A stretch of 64,000 nucleotides of DNA from Sphingobium aromaticiconvertens (GTDB lineage: Bacteria > Pseudomonadota > Alphaproteobacteria > Sphingomonadales > Sphingomonadaceae): assembly GCF_037154075.1 (NCBI RefSeq), contig NZ_JBANRJ010000001.1:2475501-2539500 (forward strand). Reading direction: 5' to 3'. Both the position numbers and the translations under genes were made by a program. Below, one piece after another: positions 25,311 through 33,263 of this stretch; position 1 is the first letter of the stretch; each line of letters starts with the position of its first letter. The notes below the pieces were generated by a model that saw nothing but the letters and a program-made list of their open reading frames with translations, was not told the origin of the DNA and made no database searches.

Positions 25311-26803
25311 TTAGAGATAAAATCGCCGAATGCCTTGTTATAGGTAGCGATGGGAAGATTATAGAAAATCGCCGACTTGGAAAATTCGTCTCCTGCTTCG
25401 CGGAAATAATTCATGCCCGCGACATATTCCAGTTTACCAATATCTCCAGAGACCTGGATTTCCTCGCTGAATTGATGCTGGTTGTAGTTGCTGATAAAGG
25501 CGCCAGCGTTCGTCGGCGTTCCGGTCAGGTCCAGGCTGCTGCCTGCCGTCGATTTGCGATATCCGGTGATCGACTTGATCGTGATCTCGTCGAGGTTGAT
25601 GACCAGGTTCGCGGTTCCCGAATAGGCGGTCGTGTAGTTACGGATATCATCGATGTCGCGGTAGCCGGTGCGCGGAAAGCCATAGGCCTGCCGCCAGTTG
25701 CCCGTGGCGGTCGAGCCGGGAAATTCAGGATTGATATAGTCGGTGATAGGCCGCGTCGGATCTCCGCCGAGGAAACCCGCGAAGGTGCTTGCCGGCACCG
25801 AGAAACCCGGCCCGAGCGGAATGGGCGTGGCGCCGGGGATCACGCCGAGCTGCACGCCCCGCGAAATACCGTAAAAGGATGCCAGCGGCCCGCTCGGATT
25901 GATGGCGGAAACTGCGGTCGCGTTACCGTTGTCACGCACCCGGTAATAGTCGCCGCTGATGGTGAGTTCGATCGGTAGTTCGGTCGGTTCCCACTTCAGA
26001 GTGCCACGACCATAATAGCTGCCGTTAACGCTGCCCTGGCGTGTCCCGGTGAACTGGTTGGGATAATATCCTTCGCGTTCGTCGTAACGGCCCGCAAATC
26101 GCGTGCTGACCGTGTCGGATAGCGGAATGTTGAGCACGCCTTCAACCGACCGCTGATCATAATTGCCTGCGCCGGCCTTCACATAGCCTTCGAGATCTTG
26201 CGTCGGTGCCTGTGTGGTCAGGTTGAGCGCGCCGCCGGTCGTGTTGCGTCCGAACAGTGTACCCTGCGGACCGCGCAGCACTTCGGCGCTCGCCATATCG
26301 AGAAAGCCCAGGTTGCCGACGATCGGGCGACCGACATATACGCCGTCGATATAGATGCCGACAGATGCGTCGGAGAAGGAATTGGGGCTGTTCTGCGCCT
26401 GGCCGCGGATGGCGAGATAGACGATTGATGCCGGTCCCGTGCCGCCCGTACCCACGCTCAGCGCAGGCGTCGCTCGCGCCAGATCGGTGACTTCGGCTAC
26501 CTGCTTGGTGAGCAAGGCCTCATTGCTGAGCGCGGTGACGGCGACCGGCGTCGTCTGCAACGCCTCGCTCGTCCGCCGTGCCGTGACGATGATGTCCTCC
26601 AGACCTCCAGAGGACCGACCGGCATCGGTACGGGGGGGGGTGACAGCGCCGGTCGATGGGCCGACGGCAGGTATCTGGGACGTGGTGCCCGATGCCGGCG
26701 CACCGGCCTGGGCAAAAGCGGGCATGGCAAGCGTAAACGCCATGATCGGCGCAGCTGTGGATGTAAGCAATATCTTACGGACGAGCATCGAGTGCATCTT
26801 CAT
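25311..26803 (-). pseudogene. TonB-dependent receptor, 5' part, cut by IS (TBDR 2)
   Basis: N-terminal 497 codons: signal peptide (MAFTLAMPAFAQ), TonB box region DIIVTARR, plug with GPQGTLFGRNTTGG and the first barrel strands. The frame runs into the IS end and stops there. ATG 26803 has AGGGGAGG upstream. The plug is closely similar to TBDR 3 (EALQTTPVAVTALS in both). It lies downstream of the kinase B-SDR 7 pair on the same strand, 218 nt apart, with its own leader. Confidence 0.9.
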
Positions 26804-27021
26804 CCTCCCCTGGATGTCCGGGGTTTATTCCCGTGACTTGGCTATGTGTTTCCGGCGTTCAGTAGGAAACGGCGCGTATACTTCCAGATGCCGATCCGGC
26901 GGATCGATCACCTGAATAAAAGCTGTGCTTTTCTCTTCCCCTTGTCCCCTATCGAAAGATCAGGTGCGAAAAACCTGGAGGGGAAAGTCTTCGGCTAAAA
27001 CGCTACTGCATCACTCTCTTG

Positions 27022-27861
27022 CTACGCATTCGAAGCGGTTTGCCCTGTTCCCATCATGTCGAGGACATCGGCAGTATAGGGCGTGTGGTGGACGATGCCG
27101 CCATCGACCGACAGGATTTGTCCGGTCACGAAGCTCGCCGCATCGGATGCGAGGAAGACGACTGCGCCCGCAATGTCCTCCGGTCGGCTAAAGCGGGGCA
27201 GCAGCACATGGCGCTGGATCATGTCTATCTGCGCAGCGCCCATCATCTCGCGCGCCAATGGCGAAAGAACGAGGCCGGGGGCGACGGCATTGCAGCGAAT
27301 ATTGTGCCGCCCGAACTGGACCGCGGTGTTCTTGGTAAGCGCGTTCACCGCCGCCTTGGATGAGGAATAGGCGGGATTGAAGACATCGCCGGTGAGCGCC
27401 ACCCCGGTCGTGGTGTTGACGATCGATCCGCCACCCCTTGCGATCATGTGCGGGGCGACATGCTTGATCATAAGCATCGTGCCGCGCGTATTCACGCGGA
27501 ACGCCCGATCCCAGACGTCGGCGTCCATCTCAACCAGGCTCTGGTCGGCGCCCATCTGTTTGATGCGGGTATCAGCGGCGTTGTTGTGGAGGATGTCGAT
27601 CCGCCCGAACCGCAATATTGTCGCGTCGACGACGCTGCGGATGCCGCTCTCCTCCGCGAGGTCGAGGAAATGCGCCATCGCGGTGCCCCCGCCCGCGACG
27701 ATGTCGTTCGCCACCGTCTCGGCGCCCGCCACGTTGATATCGGCAAGGACGACCGCGGCGCCGGCGTCCGCCAGCGCCCGTGCGCACGCCTCGCCGATAT
27801 TCGCGCCCGATCCGGTGACGATCGCCACCCGCCCGTCGAGATGCTTCGTCACGTCGTTCAT
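27022..27861 (-). CDS. Short-chain dehydrogenase/reductase (SDR 7)
   Basis: A 279-residue classical SDR: TGSGANIG cofactor turn, HNNAAD, NTTTGVALTG, YSSSK active site and a VDGGIVHHTPYTADVLDMM tail. The start ATG 27861 overlaps the stop of kinase B as ATGA, so the two are translationally coupled. The frame extends upstream to 27882, but that lies inside kinase B. The kinase-SDR pairing recurs as SDR 8-kinase D. Confidence 0.9.
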   Translation of the reverse strand: MNDVTKHLDGRVAIVTGSGANIGEACARALADAGAAVVLADINVAGAETVANDIVAGGGTAMAHFLDLAEESGIRSVVDATILRFGRIDILHNNAADTRIKQMGADQSLVEMDADVWDRAFRVNTRGTMLMIKHVAPHMIARGGGSIVNTTTGVALTGDVFNPAYSSSKAAVNALTKNTAVQFGRHNIRCNAVAPGLVLSPLAREMMGAAQIDMIQRHVLLPRFSRPEDIAGAVVFLASDAASFVTGQILSVDGGIVHHTPYTADVLDMMGTGQTASNA

Positions 27862-29000
27862 TCTCCCAGTAAAAGCGCCCATGTTCCGTGATCTTCACCG
27901 GCCGCGAAAAAGCGCTCGTTCATCGGCAGGCCAATCTGGCCCCAATGATCCATGTTCGCGACCCAGGCCTGGATGCCGTACATTACCCAGCGGCGATATT
28001 GCTCCCAGATGGCGTCCAATTCGATCACGCCGGATGCCCCGGTTGCGATCAGTTCCTTGCGATAGAAGGCTAGCATGTCGCGTTGGTTCTGCCGTCGCTC
28101 CTCGATGGTGAGCGCGCCGATCATGAAATAGGTGAGATCCCGCCAGGGCCGGCCGCGCCGTACCAACTGCCAGTCGAGCCACAGTCGCTCGCCGCTGGGC
28201 AGGATATAGGTATTGCCTTGATGGCAATCGCCCAGAATCACGCAATAAGGCGCGTCGAACGCGCGTTCATAATCGCCCAGCCTGTCGAACGCCCATTCGA
28301 CGCGGCGCGGCTCCTCGAGATAATGTTTCGGCGCGATCGCACGGAAGTTCGGATCTTCGAGGTTTTTCAGAATCCAGCGCCACATGATGCGCACCTGGTC
28401 GCTGTCGACCGGCGTGCGCATTGATGTCTGAAGCCAGGGCGCCGCGTCCTGCGCGATGAGCGGGCTGTCCCACAAACTGCCGTGAAGCTTCGCGAGGCCG
28501 CCAAGCGCTGTATAGACCGCATCGACGCCGGCGTGCTGCGCGCTGTTGCCGAACTGGCCGCCCAGCGCCTCCAGATCGTCGAGGATGATAAGGCCCTGGC
28601 CGCGCCCGTCATCATCCCAATCGGCGTAGCGGCAGGTCGCGGTCGGCACTTTCATCTCGTCCGCCAGAAAATGATAGAAGCGCGCCTCGATCGCGCAAAT
28701 GTCGACGTCGTCGAACCCGCCCGACCAATTGGATTTGAGGCAAAGCCGATCGGGAAAGCCCGCAGCCTTTCCGACCGCGTTGAACCCCACCCGAACCCGC
28801 AGCTTGGTCGTGTGGCTGTCAATCAGCTGCACCACTTCCAGCGATTCAGCGATGATGCCGGGATATTTATTCTGGAGTGTCCGCGTCAGCCACGGCGCGG
28901 TCACCTCTTGCCAAGTCCAGGGTAAAAGCTCGGCTCGCTGTGGATATGGGCGCGGAATCAAGCCGCTCTCGACGGTCGGCTGGGGCTGAATCAGGTCCAT
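27858..29000 (-). CDS. APH-fold phosphotransferase (kinase B)
   Basis: A 380-residue small-molecule kinase of the aminoglycoside phosphotransferase-like family. It has a Lys in LCLKSNW (K89), a catalytic loop ILGDCHQGN with Asp258 and Asn263 (Leu in place of His before the Gly), and the metal site WLDWQ (Asp276). The substrate is unknown; in levulinate catabolism LvaA shows that such proteins can phosphorylate a hydroxylated intermediate. Most similar in this window to kinase D (shared LCLKSNWSG and GNTY motifs). ATG 29000 has GGAGAACC upstream. Coupled to SDR 7. Confidence 0.88.
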   Translation of the reverse strand: MDLIQPQPTVESGLIPRPYPQRAELLPWTWQEVTAPWLTRTLQNKYPGIIAESLEVVQLIDSHTTKLRVRVGFNAVGKAAGFPDRLCLKSNWSGGFDDVDICAIEARFYHFLADEMKVPTATCRYADWDDDGRGQGLIILDDLEALGGQFGNSAQHAGVDAVYTALGGLAKLHGSLWDSPLIAQDAAPWLQTSMRTPVDSDQVRIMWRWILKNLEDPNFRAIAPKHYLEEPRRVEWAFDRLGDYERAFDAPYCVILGDCHQGNTYILPSGERLWLDWQLVRRGRPWRDLTYFMIGALTIEERRQNQRDMLAFYRKELIATGASGVIELDAIWEQYRRWVMYGIQAWVANMDHWGQIGLPMNERFFAAGEDHGTWALLLGE

Positions 29001-29106
29001 TTTGGTTCTCCGATCTCGGCGGCTGGACCGCTCTGTTCAGGCTCACCGGCGCGGATAAGGCAACCAGCGTATATTCCGCTTCGATCCGATTGGTGAAGGG
29101 GGTGCG

Positions 29107-29122
29107 CCTGCCTTCCGGCAGG
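29107..29122. repeat. Small hairpin, copy 1
   Basis: cctgccttccggcagg, a 6-bp stem with a 4-nt loop in the 221-nt divergent region between kinase B and the dienelactone-hydrolase-like gene. It matches the hairpin at 39307-39322 at 15 of 16 positions. Too short for a confident terminator and lacks a T-run. Confidence 0.4.
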
Positions 29123-29221
29123 TGGATCCGGCATTCAGGCCCAGCTATCGCGGATTGACGGGAGAATTATCGCCCTCGGCAACGCGGTAAAACAGACCCG
29201 AACAACGGGGAGGAAACGACC

Positions 29222-29938
29222 GTGAAGACCGAGAATCTGGAATATCGGGATGTCGAGGGGCAGTGTTATGTGGGCTTTCTCGTCACGCCAGACGCCGCCA
29301 ATGGCGCGGCGGTGATCGTCGCGCATAATGCACCCGGCGTTTCCGATTTCGAACGTGGTGTGGCACGCCGGCTCGGCGAGGCGGGATATTTCGCCTTCTG
29401 TGCGGACTATATCGGCGATGGCGCGGTGCTCGGGCCTGCGGCACTCGGCGCGCGCCTCGGGCCGCTGGTCGAGGATCCCTCGCGGGTACGCGGCGCAATG
29501 CGGGCGGCGCTCGCTGCGTTGACGGCGCAACCGGGCGTGAATGCGGCGCGCGTCGCGGCGATCGGCTATTGCTTTGGTGGTGCGGCGGCGCTGGAACTGG
29601 CGCGTGCAGGGGAAAGGGTGGCCGCAGTCGTCGGCTTTCACTCCAGCCTGCCGGTCAATCGGCCGGAGGATTGCGCCCGGATCGGAGGCAAGGTGCTGAT
29701 CCAGCAGGGCGCGGCCGATCCGATGGTGCCACCCGAGGTGCGCACGCAGTTCGAGGCGCAGATGAACGCGGCGGGTGTTGATTGGTGCATGATCCTGTTC
29801 GGGGGCGTGTTGCACGGCTTCACGGTGCCGGGTTCCGAAGCGCTCGGCATGCCAGGCGTCGCCTATGACGCGGCGGCGGACGCGCGCTCCTGGCGGGCGA
29901 TGCGGGATCTGTTCGCTGAGAGCATCGATCGGAACTGA
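29222..29938 (+). CDS. Dienelactone hydrolase family protein
   Basis: A 238-residue alpha/beta hydrolase of the dienelactone hydrolase family. The nucleophile motif is GYCFGG (Cys), the acid is in GAADPMVP and the His in VLHGFTVPG. Members open lactone rings or hydrolyse esters. The start is GTG 29222 with GGGGAGGAAACG upstream. It lies 38 nt before the quinone-reductase-like gene, likely one transcript. Confidence 0.9.
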   Translation: MKTENLEYRDVEGQCYVGFLVTPDAANGAAVIVAHNAPGVSDFERGVARRLGEAGYFAFCADYIGDGAVLGPAALGARLGPLVEDPSRVRGAMRAALAALTAQPGVNAARVAAIGYCFGGAAALELARAGERVAAVVGFHSSLPVNRPEDCARIGGKVLIQQGAADPMVPPEVRTQFEAQMNAAGVDWCMILFGGVLHGFTVPGSEALGMPGVAYDAAADARSWRAMRDLFAESIDRN

Positions 29939-29976
29939 TGCCGACGAAATTCGACGGAAACCAGGAGGAGACGGTT

Positions 29977-30891
29977 ATGCGCGCAGTACGGTTCAACGGC
30001 TATGGCGGACCCGAAGTCACGGAGATCGCCGAGGTGCCGCGCCCCGATGCGGGGCCGGGGCAACTTCTCGTCCGGGTCGCTGCCGCCGGGGTCAATCCAG
30101 TCGATTGGAAAATTCGCGACGGCCATATGCGCGATGCCATTCCCTTCATCTTTCCCGTCACGCTCGGCAACGAACTTGCCGGTACGGTGGAAGCGGTGGG
30201 TTTCGGCGTCACTGGCTTCGCGCCCGGCGACAGGGTTTTCGCCACGACCCTGCCGAGTGGTGCGTTCGCCGATTATGCTGCGGTTGATGCCGCGGCAGCG
30301 GCGCTTGCGCCGTCGAGCGTGGGCTTGGCCGAGGCCGCCGCGCTGCCGGTCGCGGTCGTCACCGCCACAGCGGCGCTGGACGCGGGCGATGTGGGGGAGG
30401 GCACCAAATTGCTCATCCATGCTGCCGCCGGTGGCGTTGGCAGCATCGCGCTCCAACTCGCCAAGGCGCGCGGCGCAATAGTCACCGCGCTCGCCTCGCC
30501 CGCCAACCTTGATTTCGTCCGCGACCTCGGCGCCGATCACGCCGTGGATCGCAACGGGCATTATGAGGATGAGATCGGCGGCTTCGACATGGTGCTGGAC
30601 GCGTTCGGGCCGGAAACGACGGCGCGGTCCTGGGGCCTGCTGAAGCCCGGCGGCATCCTGGTCACGCTTGCCGCGCCGCCCTCCCCGGAGGAGGCAGATG
30701 CGCGCGGGGTACGCGCGACGATGATCTTTGGCGGTCCAAATGCGACGGCGCTGGCCGCAGCGGCGACATTGGTGGACAAGGGCGCGCTCAAACCCTCGGT
30801 TTCGCGCGCCTATCCGGTTGAGGATGCGCTGGCGGCTATTGCGGAGGTCGAAGGCGGAAAGGTTCGCGGGAAGGTCGTCATCACTTTCTGA
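29977..30891 (+). CDS. Zinc-free medium-chain reductase (quinone oxidoreductase-like)
   Basis: A 304-residue NADP-dependent oxidoreductase of the MDR superfamily: GroES-like N-terminus (VNPVDWKIRDGHM, LGNELAGTVEAVG) and Rossmann domain with AAAGGVGSIALQLA. Zinc ligands are absent, as in quinone oxidoreductases and enone reductases. It may reduce a C=C conjugated to a carbonyl. ATG 29977 has CAGGAGGAGACG upstream; the in-frame ATG 29938 overlaps the previous stop and lacks a site. Convergent with the TetR gene. Confidence 0.9.
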   Translation: MRAVRFNGYGGPEVTEIAEVPRPDAGPGQLLVRVAAAGVNPVDWKIRDGHMRDAIPFIFPVTLGNELAGTVEAVGFGVTGFAPGDRVFATTLPSGAFADYAAVDAAAAALAPSSVGLAEAAALPVAVVTATAALDAGDVGEGTKLLIHAAAGGVGSIALQLAKARGAIVTALASPANLDFVRDLGADHAVDRNGHYEDEIGGFDMVLDAFGPETTARSWGLLKPGGILVTLAAPPSPEEADARGVRATMIFGGPNATALAAAATLVDKGALKPSVSRAYPVEDALAAIAEVEGGKVRGKVVITF

Positions 30892-30940
30892 ACCGTGTGT
30901 GCATCGCGGAAGGCGGTTCATACTGGAGCGACGGGCAAGG

Positions 30941-31555
30941 CTATCGGGGGCCGTGTCGCTCGGCTTGCGGACGGATGATCGCGCTTTCCATGACCTGCTG
31001 GAAGGTTGCCGCAAATCGGTAGGCCTCGGCGCGTCGTTCTAGCGGATCCGTTTTGAGTTCGACGGCGAGCATGGACGCCAGCCACATGGCGATGCTGATC
31101 ACGGCGGCGTGATCCTTGTCCATGCCCGGTTGCAGCCAGTGTAGGGCCTCGACTTCGCGATAATGATCACGGGCGACCTGCATTAGCGGGTCGCTTCGCA
31201 CGTTTCCCGCAAGAAGCCGTGAGAAGAAGCTGCGTATGAGTTCTGGACTGTCCACCATCAGGCCCGCAACCAGTAGATAGTCGTTGCGAGACGGCGCCTT
31301 CGACAGGGCGAACAGATGGGCCAGCCGGTCATCCAGATGCAGTTGCAGGGCGGAGATCAGATCCTCGCGCTTGCTGAAATGGTGGTACATGATCCCGCGC
31401 GATCGGTCCGCCCGCTCCGACACGGCTTGCATCGTCACCTGATCGAGCCCCTTTTCGGACCAGATCGCCAGAGCCGCATCAAGCAGCGTGGTATAGGTTT
31501 CGCGGCCGTTCGATCGTTGCCGACGCTCCGGCTTGTTAGTCTGCTCGATCATCAT
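30941..31555 (-). CDS. TetR family transcriptional regulator
   Basis: A 204-residue regulator: helix-turn-helix at about residues 25-65 (LLDAALAIWSEKGLDQVTMQAVSERADRSRGIMYHHFSKREDLI) followed by a variable ligand domain. It is divergent from kinase C, and the intervening 277 nt contains an inverted repeat (31621-31639) suited to a TetR dimer. It probably controls kinase C and the molybdenum oxidoreductase, and itself. Two adjacent ATG codons (31555, 31552) could start translation. Confidence 0.92.
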   Translation of the reverse strand: MMIEQTNKPERRQRSNGRETYTTLLDAALAIWSEKGLDQVTMQAVSERADRSRGIMYHHFSKREDLISALQLHLDDRLAHLFALSKAPSRNDYLLVAGLMVDSPELIRSFFSRLLAGNVRSDPLMQVARDHYREVEALHWLQPGMDKDHAAVISIAMWLASMLAVELKTDPLERRAEAYRFAATFQQVMESAIIRPQAERHGPR

Positions 31556-31620
31556 TCACCGCTCTGGAGTGCAAAGCCCATAGCCCTTTGCCAATGGCCC
31601 GTACAGCATGAGGAGTGTGT

Positions 31621-31639
31621 TCATGTTAGCTGTACATGA
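31621..31639. promoter_or_regulatory. TetR operator candidate
   Basis: TCATGT-N7-ACATGA, 6-bp inverted arms with a 7-nt spacer, in the TetR/kinase C divergent region. A TATAAT at 31647-31652 lies just beside it, so binding would overlap a promoter. The surrounding stretch is strikingly AT-rich for this genome. Confidence 0.5.
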
Positions 31640-31832
31640 GTGTATATATAATCTTGACCCGAGCTACACCGGTAAATATGCATGAACACATAATTGGGCG
31701 CACGGATTCTCGGGATTCTCGGTGCTGCCGGGCAGATGACACATGCGCATCCGCTGGCCAGATTGGTCATCGGAACAAGATGGGCATGACGTTGCAGAAT
31801 AAAAAACGACTTTAGGATTGGACAAGCAGCAT

Positions 31833-33236
31833 ATGGCAACTGCACTCGACAAGTTTCGGACGATCGATCCGATCACAAACGACGATCCCGAATTGGAAGG
31901 CATCCGCGACTGGGTGCGTGCGACTTTGGGCGCTGAGGTGATGAAGATCACGCGCCAGCGCCGCTGGCGTCCCGTATGGCGCGTCGATATCGATGGCGTC
32001 GGCGTACCCGACGCACTGCTGTTCAAGAGCGATCGTCCCTGGCCCGCGCATCCTTATCCGTTGAAATATGAATATGACATCCTCAAGGTGCTTCAGGACA
32101 ACGGCATTCTGATCCCCAAGCTGTTTGGCCTGTGCCCCTATCCCGAGGCCATCGTGATGGAATGGGTGCAAGGCGGTCGCGACCCCGGCATGGTGATGGA
32201 AGCCGAGGAAAGCCGATCAATCATGACTCCTGATCGTTGGGCGGCGAGCCTGTCCTATATGGAAGCCCTGGCGGACATGCATCGCATCCCGCCAGCGCAG
32301 TTCGTGGCCGCAGGCCTGGCCCTGCCGGTCGGTGCGGAAGAGATCGCCCTCAACAGCGTCGATCGATTCTATGCGATGTGCAAGGAACAGCAGGTCGTCG
32401 ATCCGCTGATGGAGTTCTGCGCCCTCTGGTTGCGCCGGAATGTTCCGCAAGACCTGACCAATATCTCCTTCGTCACGGGCGATTGCGGCCAGTTCCTCTC
32501 CGACGGACCGACGCTGACTGCCATTATCGACATGGAAGTGGGGCATCTGGGCGACAATCATCACGACCTCGCCTGCTTTCGCGGGCGTCATCCGATCGAG
32601 CATATGGGCGACCTGCCGGCCCTCTACCGCCACTATGAAAAGGCGCTTGGCCGCCCGGTCGATTTCAACAAGATTGCCTATCAGACGATCGTGTTCATGT
32701 CGGTCGGCTATTATGCTCCCCTGTTCGCGCTGGCCAACCGCGCGCCGGGCGGCGATTGGGTCGAGAGCGCCGTGCAGGTGGCGATGATCGGTCGGCGCTG
32801 CCTGGAGGCGATGGCGGAAATCGTCGGTGTCGCGCTGGCGGAGTTCGAACTCCCCGAACCGCGCGTGACGCCGATCGAGGACATGGCGCTCCAGAAGCTG
32901 GCGGACGAGATCCGGCGCATTCCCACGGCACCGGCATTCCAGGACTGGCAGCGCGGTATCGTCGCGTCGATCGCCGACTATCTCGTTAACCAGCAACATT
33001 ATAGCGGCTGGGCGGAACAGGCGGACCTCGACGAGAGCGCGGCGATCCTAGGCTATCGACCGGCCAATCTGGTGGAGGCGGATCGTGCGCTTGTCGATTT
33101 CATCAGGGCGGCCTCGCCGGAGCACGACAAGGCGCTGATCATATTGTTCTATCGCAGGATGTTGCGGCAGTGCCTGATCATCGCCGGCGGTGACAAGGAT
33201 CACCTTGTACTGTGTAAGATGGAACCGATCCTGTGA
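31833..33236 (+). CDS. APH-fold phosphotransferase, altered catalytic loop (kinase C)
   Basis: A 467-residue kinase-like protein. N-lobe motif RQRRWRPVWR (41-50), Lys in LLFKSD, catalytic loop SFVTGDCGQFLSDG with Asp217 and metal segment IIDME (233-235). As in kinases A, E and F, the HGDxxxxN motif is replaced by TGDCGQFL. The C-terminal 200 residues hold extra helices ending in a RMLRQCLIIAGGDKDH segment shared with kinase F. ATG 31833 is preferred over TTG 31818. It lies 27 nt upstream of the molybdopterin oxidoreductase, suggesting a shared pathway step. Confidence 0.87.
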   Translation: MATALDKFRTIDPITNDDPELEGIRDWVRATLGAEVMKITRQRRWRPVWRVDIDGVGVPDALLFKSDRPWPAHPYPLKYEYDILKVLQDNGILIPKLFGLCPYPEAIVMEWVQGGRDPGMVMEAEESRSIMTPDRWAASLSYMEALADMHRIPPAQFVAAGLALPVGAEEIALNSVDRFYAMCKEQQVVDPLMEFCALWLRRNVPQDLTNISFVTGDCGQFLSDGPTLTAIIDMEVGHLGDNHHDLACFRGRHPIEHMGDLPALYRHYEKALGRPVDFNKIAYQTIVFMSVGYYAPLFALANRAPGGDWVESAVQVAMIGRRCLEAMAEIVGVALAEFELPEPRVTPIEDMALQKLADEIRRIPTAPAFQDWQRGIVASIADYLVNQQHYSGWAEQADLDESAAILGYRPANLVEADRALVDFIRAASPEHDKALIILFYRRMLRQCLIIAGGDKDHLVLCKMEPIL

Positions 33237-33263
33237 AGGCCGGTGGGTGTCGAGGGCGCTGAC

